From Bryobacterales bacterium (GTDB lineage Bacteria > Acidobacteriota > Terriglobia > Bryobacterales > Bryobacteraceae), in the NCBI GenBank assembly GCA_003135055.1, contig PLDF01000188.1, positions 1 through 59,161 of the forward strand: a DNA stretch of 59,161 bases. The letters are read 5' to 3'. Position 1 is the stretch's first letter; each line of letters opens with the position of its first letter. The translations under genes were made by a program, and so were the position numbers. The notes beneath the pieces were generated by a model. It saw only the letters and a program-made list of their open reading frames with translations, was not told the DNA's origin and made no database searches. This document shows, piece by piece, positions 1 to 8,209 of the stretch.

Positions 1-1055
1 ATGGTGTAGATGCCGTAGGGATAAAAGCTGGGATTGGATGTGGCGGGGCAGCCAAAGGCGTGGGCGGCGGCGATGCGCCCCTGTTCCATGGAGACCGATG
101 CCAGGGAGGGAAAGCCGACTACATCGCCGACGGCGTAGATGTGCTCGACCTTGGTTTGAAAGTGTTCGTCGGTGGGGATGCGGCCGCGATTGTCGGCTTC
201 AATGCCGGCAGCGGCGAGGTTGAGGTCGTCGGTGGCGCCTTGACGGCCCACGGCGTAGAGCAGGGCATCGCCGGAGACTTTTTTCTTGCTCTGCAGGTTG
301 GCGACCACGGTGCTGTCGGGGAGTTCCTCGACGCTTTCCACCTCTTCACCCAGGCGGAGGGTGACGCGGCTGTCGCGCAGGTGGTAGCTGAGGGCCTCGA
401 TAATTTCGCGGTCGGCGAATTCGAGCAGGCGGTCGCGCTTTTCGATGAGCGTGACGCGGACGCCGAGGACGGCGAACATGCAGGTGTATTCGACGCCGAC
501 TACGCCGCCGCCGACCACGATGAGCGAGCGGGGCAGCTCCGGCAGCGCGAGGATCTGGTCGCTGTTCACAATGGTGCGGCCGTTGATGGGAACTTGGGGC
601 GAAGTTGCGGGCCGGGTGCCGACGGCGATGATGATGCGCTCGGCTTCGAGCGTGGTATCGGCTTGCGAGCCTTCGACACGCACCTGGCGGGAATCGAGGA
701 AGCGGGCGACGCATGGGACCACGGCGATGCCATTGCGGGAAAGCTGGGAATCGGTCACGTCCACTTCAGTCTTGATGACGGCCTGAACGCGGAAGGCCAG
801 GTCGGCCATGGTGATCTTTTCCTTGACCCGGTAGTTGATGCCGTAGAGTGCGCGGTAGTTGTAGCCGGAGAGGTGAAGGACGGCTTCGCGCATGGTTTTG
901 GAGGGAATGGTGCCGGTGTTGACGCAGGCGCCTCCGACGAAGGAGCGGGCCTCGACTACGACTACGCGCTTCTTCATTTTGGCGGCGGCCACGGCGGCGC
1001 GCTGTCCGGAAGGCCCGGAACCGATCGCGATCAGGTCATACTTGACGGCGCTCAT
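1..1055 (-). CDS. sthA: SthA-type soluble pyridine nucleotide transhydrogenase, partial
   Basis: This reading frame starts at an ATG at 1055 and runs off the left edge without a stop, so about 351 N-terminal residues are visible. It begins with an FAD-binding Rossmann motif (IGSGPSGQRAA) and later has a second nucleotide-binding glycine motif (VVGGGVVGVEY) and the FAD motif IYAVGDVVG. The flavoprotein disulfide region reads GGACVNTGTIPSK. The second cysteine expected in lipoamide or mercuric reductases is Thr, which is typical of SthA, an enzyme without the redox-active disulfide. Family role: cytosolic FAD enzyme passing hydride between NADPH and NAD. The C-terminal dimerisation domain lies outside the window. 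A lipoamide dehydrogenase is less likely because of the missing cysteine. Confidence 0.85.
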   Translation of the reverse strand, partial: MSAVKYDLIAIGSGPSGQRAAVAAAKMKKRVVVVEARSFVGGACVNTGTIPSKTMREAVLHLSGYNYRALYGINYRVKEKITMADLAFRVQAVIKTEVDVTDSQLSRNGIAVVPCVARFLDSRQVRVEGSQADTTLEAERIIIAVGTRPATSPQVPINGRTIVNSDQILALPELPRSLIVVGGGVVGVEYTCMFAVLGVRVTLIEKRDRLLEFADREIIEALSYHLRDSRVTLRLGEEVESVEELPDSTVVANLQSKKKVSGDALLYAVGRQGATDDLNLAAAGIEADNRGRIPTDEHFQTKVEHIYAVGDVVGFPSLASVSMEQGRIAAAHAFGCPATSNPSFYPYGIYT

Positions 1056-1482
1056 GCGAGTGTTTCTCCCGAGGAATGCTTAGGGATCTGGCTACGACAG
1101 GTGAACGATGGAATGCGGAGAAGATCCTCAACCGGAGGCTACCATACGACGGATGGGCGGGAGATGGCCGATGTGTAAATTTCGGGAGAGGAAAGAGATG
1201 GGATGCAGTGGGCGGGACGGCGCAGGGGATTGATTTCGGGCTGTAGATGAACTTGCGGGAGATGGGGAGGTTGCGGATCGATTGCATACAGAGGAGCCCT
1301 TTCTTGAGCTATTCGGTGACTTCATCGGCAGAATTCCGCTGAGCTTGAGTACTTTTCGGTTATGGCGGTGAATTGGAAGCTGCCTGGTCTGTCCAATCGA
1401 TAGAGCGCTTGCCCTTGCTCAATTTGGAGTGGATTGATATTCTTGGGGCCGTTTTGCCTCCCTAGAGGGAGATGATCCGGAA
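1056..1482. other. intergenic region, no gene seen
   Basis: This 427-bp gap separates the divergent sthA-like gene and the CE15 esterase, so it should hold both promoters. Open frames in it on either strand are short and resemble no family I recognise. I see no clear terminator or repeat. Confidence 0.5.
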
Positions 1483-2955
1483 TTGATGGTCTCCATGTCA
1501 GAGTTGCGGCCGATTGCGCATTGCAGGTATCTGTGGATTGGACTGGTACTTCTCGCTTGCCCGGCCTGGTGCCGGCTTGAGGCGCAATCGGCGCCTGCCG
1601 CTGCGGCTGTGCCTCCGCGCCTGGCCGCAACTGCTCCGGTCCATCTGACTGCCGAGGAGGATCACCAGCGGCTTTTGGACCTGCTGGGGATCAAGGAACT
1701 CCGGCGAGGAGTGGACACAAATGCTCAATCGCCTCATGCGGCTAACTACGACGAAGCGAAGGCCAACGTTCACCCGAATCGGCCCGACCCGCTGGTGCTC
1801 AAAAACGGGAAACGGGTGACCTCGGCCAGGACTTGGTGGAGCAAGCGCCGCCCTGAGATCGTGGAGGACCTTGACCGCGAAATCCTGGGCCGAGCCCCAG
1901 CCGGACTGCCCAAGGTGAGCTGGGAGGTGGTGAGCACCACGGCTGAAACCATCGGCGATGTGCCGGTGGTGACCAAAAGACTGACTGGGCATGTGGACAA
2001 CTCGGCCTACCCGGAGATTGAGGTGAAGATCGACCTGATCCTGACTACGCCGGCCAAGGCTTCCGGCCCGGTGCCGGTGATTCTGTATCTGGCCTTCAGC
2101 AGGGAGTTTTCGGCGGCTAATGCGAATCTGACGCAAGAGATGAGTATGTGGCGAGGCGATGACCTGGGTATTCCATGGCAGCAGCAGGTGCTGGCCAGGG
2201 GGTGGGGCTTCGCGATCCTGAATCCCGTAAGCTACCAGGCGGACGACGGGGCGGGGCTGACCGAGGGCATGATCGGGTTGATGAACAAGGGACAGCCGCG
2301 CAAGCTGGACGACTGGGGCGTGCTGCGCGCCTGGGCCTGGGGCGCCGACCGCGCCATGGATTATTTTGAGACCGACAAGGCCGTGGACGCCAAGCGCGTC
2401 GGAATACAAGGCCACTCGCGCTACGGCAAAGCCACCGTCGTCAGCATGGCTTACGATCCGCGCATCGCCATCGCTTTCGTCAGTTCCTCCGGCGAGGGCG
2501 GCGCCAAACTCCATCGTCGCAATTGGGGCGAGTTGATCGAGAACGTCGCAGCAGTCAACGAATACCACTGGATGGCCGGCAACTTCCTGAAGTACGCCGG
2601 ACCGCTCAAGTGGAGCGATCTGCCGGTGGATTCGCATGAGCTGGTGGCGATGTGCGCGCCGCGCCCGGTGTTTCTCAGCGCCGGCAATTCCATCGACCCG
2701 GCCGTCGATCTCGGGAATTCGGATGCGTGGGTGGACGCCAAGGGCACGTTCCTGGCTGGCGTCGGCGCCGGACCCGTATACCGCCTGTTGGGCAAGAAGG
2801 ATCTCGGAACCGCCGTATTTCCGCCTATCGAAACGGGACTCCTGGACGGCGACATCATCTTCCGCCAGCACAGCAGCGGACACACGCCCAACCCGAACTG
2901 GCCCGTGTTCATAGCCTTCGCCGACCGCGAATTCAATAGCTCCTCCTCGCGGTAA
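1483..2955 (+). CDS. CE15-type glucuronoyl esterase, secreted alpha/beta hydrolase
   Basis: A 490-residue protein with an N-terminal hydrophobic signal segment (about residues 17-35, ending near RLEAQS) and an alpha/beta-hydrolase domain. The nucleophile elbow is GHSRYGK (Ser near residue 312). A conserved acidic stretch SSSGEGG follows, and the late catalytic His sits in HSSGHTPNPNW near the C-terminus. This order fits carbohydrate esterase family 15, which cleaves ester bonds between lignin alcohols and the 4-O-methyl-glucuronic acid of xylan; Solibacter carries several such enzymes. Three in-frame ATGs (1483, 1492, 1498) lie close together; none has a strong ribosome site, so the exact start is open. 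The stop lies two bases before a REP/MITE repeat. Annotation as a generic acetylxylan esterase would be the main alternative. Confidence 0.82.
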   Translation: MMVSMSELRPIAHCRYLWIGLVLLACPAWCRLEAQSAPAAAAVPPRLAATAPVHLTAEEDHQRLLDLLGIKELRRGVDTNAQSPHAANYDEAKANVHPNRPDPLVLKNGKRVTSARTWWSKRRPEIVEDLDREILGRAPAGLPKVSWEVVSTTAETIGDVPVVTKRLTGHVDNSAYPEIEVKIDLILTTPAKASGPVPVILYLAFSREFSAANANLTQEMSMWRGDDLGIPWQQQVLARGWGFAILNPVSYQADDGAGLTEGMIGLMNKGQPRKLDDWGVLRAWAWGADRAMDYFETDKAVDAKRVGIQGHSRYGKATVVSMAYDPRIAIAFVSSSGEGGAKLHRRNWGELIENVAAVNEYHWMAGNFLKYAGPLKWSDLPVDSHELVAMCAPRPVFLSAGNSIDPAVDLGNSDAWVDAKGTFLAGVGAGPVYRLLGKKDLGTAVFPPIETGLLDGDIIFRQHSSGHTPNPNWPVFIAFADREFNSSSSR

Positions 2956-2956
2956 T

Positions 2957-3084
2957 TTGTGGGGCAGGCAATCCTGCCTGCAGCCGCCTTTCAGGCGGCT
3001 ATTTCGGGCTATGCGCGAGTCTCCGCGCCCGGCTGCGCCGTCTCTCCGGAAAGCCGACGGCCGCCAGGATTGGCTGCCCCACAA
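2957..3084. repeat. REP/MITE family A, full-length copy
   Basis: The segment opens with GTGGGGCAGGCAATCCTG and closes with its near-reverse-complement CAGGATTGGCTGCCCCAC. The left half contains a GCAGCCG/CGGCT-type hairpin (AGCCGCC, short loop, GGCGGCT). Related half-copies occur at 23231-23272, 25993-26034 and 40735-40776. This copy has both ends, so it looks like a short non-autonomous palindromic element of about 128 bp. It starts immediately after the stop codon of the CE15 gene. Confidence 0.75.
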
Positions 3085-3257
3085 TTTGTGCCAGAATGGT
3101 CCCCAGGATGCAAAGTAAGTGACGAGTGCGCGCGGGGTGAGCGGCCGCGGTCTTAGTTAGTGTGCGATAAGTCTTATAACATGCGTGCCGGGCGCAACCG
3201 AAAGCGCTTCATCGGCGCCGTAAGAGCGTAAGCCGTATCCATTTCGTAAGCCCGAAC

Positions 3258-4169
3258 ATGACTCCGACTCCAACAAGAAAGAACCCGATGAATGCTGGGA
3301 ACTGCGCAAGACTAAGTATGGCGGTTGTCACAGCCTGCCTGCTATCGGCGCACGCCCAGCAACCGCCAAATCCGCAGGCCGCCGCCAAGACGATCGTATT
3401 CGTCGCCGGACCCAAGGATCATGGCGCTCCCGGACGGCACGAATATATGAAGGACCTCACCGCCCTTAAGTGCTGCATCGACCACGCGTCTAATATCAGC
3501 GGCGTCAGTACCCGCATCTACAATGGCAAAGTGCCGGCGATCAACCTGCTGCGAAACCCCGCCGCTATCGTGCTCGATAGCAGCGGCGACAGAACCCCGG
3601 AAGAGTCTCACGCGCTCTTTCCGCAGAACGATATGACGGACCAGAAGACTTTCGATCCGTACACCACCGAGCGCCTCAAACAGTTCGACCAGCTCATGAA
3701 AAATGGCACGGGCCTCGTCATCTTCCACTACACGACCCACGTTGTGAACGAATCCGCGAAGAACTACTTCCTCGACTGGCTGGGCGGATATTACAAAACC
3801 GGCTACTCGAAAGTCGTCCTGGGGACGTGGACGACGTCACTCGCCGCCCCCGATCACCCGATTCTCCGCGGCGTTCAGCTCATCACGTACGACGAAGAAA
3901 TCTTCACCAACGAAATGCTTCCCGACGATCCGCGCCGCACGATTCTGCTCAACGGCAAGTCGAAGGATGGCGTGACTTCGGTCCTTTCCTGGGCCGTGCA
4001 GCGGCAGGGCGGCGGCCGCGGATTCGTAATGGCGGGCGTCGACTTTCACAAGAACCTGCTGATCGAGAGCAACCGCCGCCTGCTGGTCAACGGAATCCTG
4101 TGGGCGGCCCATGTCGAAGTGCCGGAAGGAGGCGTACAATGCGAGCTCACCGACGAAGCGATGAAGTAA
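3258..4169 (+). CDS. ThuA-like domain protein, exported
   Basis: A 303-residue protein with a signal peptide (hydrophobic run MAVVTACLLSAHAQ near residues 21-34) followed by a ThuA (trehalose utilisation) glutamine-amidotransferase-like fold. Recognisable are the strand KTIVFVAGPKDHG at the domain start, the loop GLVIFHYTTH and the C-terminal GFVMAGVDFHKN. ThuA proteins bind or modify sugars; their chemistry is poorly defined. An inner ATG at 3288 would give a more compact signal peptide and is an equally plausible start. The gene precedes a PQQ dehydrogenase on the same strand, separated by a repeat-bearing 164-bp gap. The pairing suggests periplasmic sugar oxidation, which is inference. Confidence 0.8.
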   Translation: MTPTPTRKNPMNAGNCARLSMAVVTACLLSAHAQQPPNPQAAAKTIVFVAGPKDHGAPGRHEYMKDLTALKCCIDHASNISGVSTRIYNGKVPAINLLRNPAAIVLDSSGDRTPEESHALFPQNDMTDQKTFDPYTTERLKQFDQLMKNGTGLVIFHYTTHVVNESAKNYFLDWLGGYYKTGYSKVVLGTWTTSLAAPDHPILRGVQLITYDEEIFTNEMLPDDPRRTILLNGKSKDGVTSVLSWAVQRQGGGRGFVMAGVDFHKNLLIESNRRLLVNGILWAAHVEVPEGGVQCELTDEAMK

Positions 4170-4227
4170 CCGGTACCGCGACCGCGTGGCGGCCGGTTCA
4201 GATGTCGTCCGCGAGATTCGGTGCTAT

Positions 4228-4295
4228 CGTGAAACCGCTTGCCGACGCGGCGCCCGACTCCGATCGGAGCCACGACCGTAAGGGAGTGATTTTCC
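4228..4295. repeat. internal fragment of MITE family B
   Basis: The stretch containing GCTATCGTGAAACCGCTTGC and CACGACCGTAAGGGAG matches the middle of the complete MITE at 46006-46248 (there CACCGCGAAACCGCTTGC and GCGACCGTAAGGGAGCGG). It lies between the ThuA and PQQ genes. Because it is mobile-element sequence, the open frame extending upstream through it is not part of the PQQ protein. Confidence 0.7.
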
Positions 4296-4333
4296 GCAAA
4301 ACCACAAAACCACCCGGTCACGGAACCAGGATT

Positions 4334-6307
4334 GTGATTAGCCCCCTCGTGACACTGCTCGTGGCTGCGCTCGCACTGCCCGCGCAGACCGACTGGCCCG
4401 TGTATGGCCACGACGCCGGAGGGACCCGCTTCTCTTCGCTAAAACAGATCACGCCGAAGAACGTCGCGAAACTGGAGCTCGCGTGGAGCTACGATACCCA
4501 GGCGCCGATAACCCTTCCGCCAATAACCCAGCCGCCCGCCAGTCCTGCGCTCGGCCGCGGTCCGGACGGCCGTGGTCCGGACGGTCGCGGTCCAGGCGGA
4601 CGCGGAGCGGCCGGCCGTGGCGGCCGCTCACGCCGTTCCGAAAGCACGCCGCTTGTCATCAACGGCGTGATGTACCTCTCGACCGCGTATAATCGCGTGC
4701 TCGCTCTTGAGCCCGAGACTGGTAAGAAGATCTGGGAGTACGAAAGCCAGCACACCCCCGCGCTGCGCGGTCTCGCATATTGGCCGGGCGACTCCCAGAC
4801 GCCGCCGCGCCTCGTTTTCGGCACCGGCGACGGATGGCTGATCGCACTCAACGCCAAGACCGGCAGACTCTCGCCCGGCTTCGGCAATGAAGGCCTGGTA
4901 AACCTGCGCCAGGGCCTCCCCGAAAAGTATCAGCGCAATCAGTACGGCATGTCTTCGGCCCCCACGATTTATAAAAACCTGGTGATCACCGGCTCGCATG
5001 TTCAGGAAAGCCCTTCGCTCGGGCCGCCGGGCGATATTCGCGCCTGGGATGCCAACACCGGAAAGCTCGTCTGGACATTCCACACCATTCCCCAGCCCGG
5101 TGAGCCGAATCACGAAACCTGGCAGGAGGACCAGTGGCAGGACCGCTCCGGCGCCAACGCCTGGGGCTCCGTAACGGTCGACCTGGAGCGCGGCGTACTT
5201 TTCGCGGGCGTCGGTTCGGTCACGCGCGATTTCGACGGCGGCGATCGCAAGGGCCTCGATCTCTATGGCAACTGCATCGTAGCTTTGGACGCCGCGACAG
5301 GCAAGCTCAAATGGTATTTCCAGACGACGCACCACGACAATTGGGATTACGATCCCACCGCCCCGCCCGCGTTGATCGACGTTGTCCATAAAGGCAAGAA
5401 GATCCCCGCTCTGGCGCAGAGCACCAAGCAGGGACTGCTCTTCCTGCTTGACCGGACCACGGGCAAGCCCATCTACGGCGTGGAAGAACGTCCCGTTCTT
5501 TCCGACAACACCGTGCCGGGCGACGAGCCATGGCCCACCCAGCCATTTCCCGTAAAACCTCCGCCTCTGACGCGCAATACCTTCGATCCGCGCGAGGTGT
5601 CCACCGTCACGCCCGAGCACGAGAAGTTTTGCCGCGCGTTGCTTGAGACCGAAGGCGGCGCAGCGGGTGGCGGACCTTATGCGCAATATGGCCCCAAGCT
5701 GCGCGTCATCTTCCCGAGCTGGATCGGCGGCGGCAATTGGGGTGGCACGTCGTTCGACCCTCGCCTCGGATATGTGTTCGTCAACATGCAGGACCTCGGC
5801 AACCTCAATAAGATGATCAAGAACGCGAGCGGCCAGTTCTACGTGCGCGTCTCACCCGACGACAAAAGCCTCGACGCCGATTCCAGCCTCTTCATCGACA
5901 CCAAGAATAGTTGGCCCTGTCAGCAGCCTCCCTGGGGCGAGCTCGTCGCCGTCAACGTCAATACCGGAAATATTGCCTGGAGCGTCCCTCTGGGCTCTTT
6001 CGATGAGCTCGACGCCAAGGGCGTTCCCAAGACCGGCACGCCCAACGTGGGCGGCTCCATCGCGACCGCCGGTGGAATTGTGTTCATCGGCGCATCGTCG
6101 GACGAGCGTTTTCACGCCTTCGACTCGCGTACTGGTAAGGAACTTTGGACGACAAAGCTAAACGATGTGGCGCGCTCCGTGCCCATCACCTATCAGGGAA
6201 AAAATGGCAAGCAATACGTGGCGGTGATGGCTGCCGGCGGCGGCGGCCCGTTAGTTACCGGGGCGCCGACCGGCACGGGCCGTCTTTACGTATTCGCTCT
6301 CCCGTAG
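4334..6307 (+). CDS. PQQ-dependent (quinoprotein) dehydrogenase, exported
   Basis: An eight-bladed quinoprotein beta-propeller of about 657 residues, similar to soluble-domain glucose/alcohol dehydrogenases. The GTG at 4334 is chosen because it directly opens a signal peptide (ISPLVTLLVAALALPAQ) followed by the family's first strand TDWPVYGHDAGGTRFSSL. The open frame extends back to 3827 but there crosses a MITE fragment and the ThuA gene. Blade motifs include ALEPETGKKIWEY, ALDAATGKLKWYFQ and HHDNWDYDPTAPP, and the last blade has FDSRTGKELW and YQGKNGKQYVAV. No CXXCH haem motif and no five-helix membrane anchor are present. Residues about 74-100 are an unusual Gly/Arg/Pro/Asp repeat insertion. 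Likely a periplasmic sugar or alcohol oxidase feeding electrons to the respiratory chain. Confidence 0.85.
   Translation: MISPLVTLLVAALALPAQTDWPVYGHDAGGTRFSSLKQITPKNVAKLELAWSYDTQAPITLPPITQPPASPALGRGPDGRGPDGRGPGGRGAAGRGGRSRRSESTPLVINGVMYLSTAYNRVLALEPETGKKIWEYESQHTPALRGLAYWPGDSQTPPRLVFGTGDGWLIALNAKTGRLSPGFGNEGLVNLRQGLPEKYQRNQYGMSSAPTIYKNLVITGSHVQESPSLGPPGDIRAWDANTGKLVWTFHTIPQPGEPNHETWQEDQWQDRSGANAWGSVTVDLERGVLFAGVGSVTRDFDGGDRKGLDLYGNCIVALDAATGKLKWYFQTTHHDNWDYDPTAPPALIDVVHKGKKIPALAQSTKQGLLFLLDRTTGKPIYGVEERPVLSDNTVPGDEPWPTQPFPVKPPPLTRNTFDPREVSTVTPEHEKFCRALLETEGGAAGGGPYAQYGPKLRVIFPSWIGGGNWGGTSFDPRLGYVFVNMQDLGNLNKMIKNASGQFYVRVSPDDKSLDADSSLFIDTKNSWPCQQPPWGELVAVNVNTGNIAWSVPLGSFDELDAKGVPKTGTPNVGGSIATAGGIVFIGASSDERFHAFDSRTGKELWTTKLNDVARSVPITYQGKNGKQYVAVMAAGGGGPLVTGAPTGTGRLYVFALP
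4550..4632 (+). repeat. tandem Gly-Arg coding repeat inside the PQQ gene
   Basis: Imperfect 12-15 bp units of the form GGTCCGGACGGCCGTG are repeated about five times and encode GRGPDGRGPDGRGPGGRG. The tract lies between the first propeller strand and the first TG-K-W blade, so it is a low-complexity loop expansion created by slippage. Confidence 0.7.
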
Positions 6308-6324
6308 GTCTTACCATAGTGTCC

Positions 6325-6515
6325 GTGGCGCACGCACTCCTGCGTGCAGCGTTCACACTCTCCAGAAACCTCGCGGACAGGCCAAGTGTATACCGAAACA
6401 GCGCGGAATCTTTGCCTTGCACGGAAATACACTTCTGCGCGGTGGCAAAAAACCGAGGTTTCTGCCGCAAGAGACGCTCCCGAAGGGATCGTCTGTCGCT
6501 CGTGTGAACGCTTTT
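6325..6515. repeat. MITE family B, diverged copy
   Basis: The left end GTGGCGCACGCACTCCTGCG followed by TGCAGCGTTCACACTC is nearly identical to the left end of the MITE at 46006. The interior differs and a TCGTGTGAACGC motif appears near 6500 in inverted orientation. The segment fills most of the gap between the PQQ gene and metF. Confidence 0.6.
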
Positions 6516-6622
6516 CCTTGCCGGGACCCTCAAGAATCCACAAGAATCCAAGCAGCACTAGCATATAGTTCGAACCTCATACTATACTAGATGTCTTAGC
6601 TCAGCTAAGCAGGAGTTGCCCC

Positions 6623-8146
6623 GTGGCCCAATCCGATGCCGCCACCGCATGGACGAAGCGCCCTCTCCGCTATCTCCTCGAGGAAACGCCAACCTTCGTG
6701 ACCATTGCCGAGTTGGCTACCTCTCGCGGTCTGATTACCGATCCGAACGGCAGTAAGATCTTGCAACTGGCGCGCTCGCTCGCCGAACATCCCCGCGTCC
6801 ATGCCCTCAGCATCACCGATAATCCAGGCGGCCATGCCATGCTGAGCGCCGATACCATGGGGACCGATCTCATGTTCCGCGGCCAGGACGTGATCATTCA
6901 CCTGTCCTGTAAAGACTGGAACCGCAACGCGCTCGAGAGTCGCTGCTGGATGCTGGCCAGCGAAGGCTTTCGCAACGTCCTGGCCCTCTCCGGAGACTAC
7001 CCCGTCACCGGCTATCATGGCCAGGCCTCTCCCGTTTTCGATATCGATTCGGTGGGACTCTTGAAGCTCCTCTCCGAAGTTCAGGGCGGCCACTTTTTCT
7101 CCGGCGCCGTGGTGTCGAACTATAAGCGGTTCGAGCGCGAGGTCATGCCGCAGTACTTCAAACTCGCCAGGAAGATCCAGGCCGGCGCCCGCTTCATCAT
7201 CAATCAGATCGGCTACGACGCGCGCAAAATGGACGAGTTGCTCAAATATATGGTGTTGCACGGCTTGAACGTTCCCGTGATGGCCAATGTTTTCGTGCTC
7301 GGCGCAACCGCCGCCCGCTATTTCCACGCGGGCAAGATTCCAGGCGTCACGGTCACCGACTCTCTGCTGGCCCTGGTGGAAAAGCGCGCCGCCTCTCCCG
7401 ACCGCGGCCGCGCCTTCTTCCTCGAGTTTGCCGCCCGGCAATGCGCCATCGCTCGGGGACTCGGTTATCGCGGCGTCTACCTGGGCGGCCATCTCCGTTT
7501 GGAAGACTACGACCAGATCTTCCGCATGCTCGACGCCTTCGCGCCCGGCGATTGGCGGGAGTTCGCCCGCGAGATCGGGTTTTCCCAACCCGGCGAGTTT
7601 TACTATTTCGAGCCGGAGCCGGACACCGGCCTGTGTTCCACCCAAATCAACCGCGAGTACCTGCGATCGAAGCAACAGCCCCCGGCCGCTTCCCTGGCGT
7701 ACAGGGCTAACCGGCAGATACATCGTCTGGCATTCGAAGAAGGCAGCGCCGGTTTCCGGGCGGGTCAGGCGCTCTATCAAATCGTCGAGCCCTCCCTCAA
7801 GCTGGCGCGTGCGCTCCATGGCGCCGAGCGCACTCTGAAAGCCCTCTCGTTCGACTGTCGCGATTGCGGCGATTGTTCGCTGCCGGAAATCGCTTACCTG
7901 TGCCCCGAATCCCAGTGCGCGAAGAACCAGCGCAATGGGCCGTGCGGCGGCACGCGCCAGGGCCTCTGCGAAGTCGGCGACAAGGAATGCATCTGGGCGC
8001 GCGCCTACGACCGCCTTAAAGCTTACGGAGAAGAGGAGCGCATGCTCGAAGGGCCGGTCGTTTATAGAGATGGCGCGCTCAAGGGAACCAGCGCCTGGGC
8101 GAACGCCTTTCTCGGCCGCGACCATCGCGGCAAGCGCCCGGGTTGA
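6623..8146 (+). CDS. metF: methylenetetrahydrofolate reductase with C-terminal cysteine-rich (MetV-like) domain
   Basis: A 507-residue protein. Residues 1-300 form the MTHFR TIM barrel (SITDNPGGHAML, FRNVLALSGDYPVTG with the FAD/folate-contacting loop, IINQIGYD, NVPVMANVFVL). From about residue 412 there is a compact cysteine cluster (DCRDCGDCSLPEIAYLCPES, then CAKN and GPCGG), the MTHFR-C domain that in acetogens is the separate zinc protein MetV. Reaction: reduction of 5,10-methylene-THF to 5-methyl-THF. The start is a GTG with AGGAG at 6611-6615, eight bases upstream. A TATACT-like -10 lies near 6580. It is followed by a pterin-binding methyltransferase, so the pair probably makes and hands on a methyl group. 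The duplicated junction downstream is described separately. Confidence 0.88.
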   Translation: MAQSDAATAWTKRPLRYLLEETPTFVTIAELATSRGLITDPNGSKILQLARSLAEHPRVHALSITDNPGGHAMLSADTMGTDLMFRGQDVIIHLSCKDWNRNALESRCWMLASEGFRNVLALSGDYPVTGYHGQASPVFDIDSVGLLKLLSEVQGGHFFSGAVVSNYKRFEREVMPQYFKLARKIQAGARFIINQIGYDARKMDELLKYMVLHGLNVPVMANVFVLGATAARYFHAGKIPGVTVTDSLLALVEKRAASPDRGRAFFLEFAARQCAIARGLGYRGVYLGGHLRLEDYDQIFRMLDAFAPGDWREFAREIGFSQPGEFYYFEPEPDTGLCSTQINREYLRSKQQPPAASLAYRANRQIHRLAFEEGSAGFRAGQALYQIVEPSLKLARALHGAERTLKALSFDCRDCGDCSLPEIAYLCPESQCAKNQRNGPCGGTRQGLCEVGDKECIWARAYDRLKAYGEEERMLEGPVVYRDGALKGTSAWANAFLGRDHRGKRPG

Positions 8147-8209
8147 TCATGAATCCACAAGGCCCCCACTACCGCGGCAAGCGCCCGAGCTCATCATGAA
8201 TCCACAAGG
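8121..8209 (+). repeat. 47-bp tandem duplication spanning the metF/methyltransferase junction
   Basis: Bases 8121-8162 and 8168-8209 align with five mismatches at an offset of 47. Each copy carries CGCGGCAAGCGCCCG, then TCATGAATCCACAAGG. The first copy includes the metF stop and an ATG at 8149; the second carries the same ATG at 8196, which begins the real downstream gene. The first ATG opens a 16-codon reading frame (MNPQGPHYRGKRPSSS) whose TGA overlaps the second ATG as ATGA. Confidence 0.9.

Noticed and set aside
60..1178. Long plus-strand frame over the sthA-like gene
   Set aside because: It is the antisense shadow of the flavoprotein, with unnatural Asp/Gly/Val composition.
1498..3084. 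528-codon minus-strand frame over the CE15 gene
   Set aside because: Shadow of a GC-rich gene; Arg/His/Gly-rich and without family features.
3827..4333. N-terminal extension of the PQQ dehydrogenase frame
   Set aside because: It overlaps the ThuA gene and a MITE fragment; the signal peptide starts at GTG 4334.
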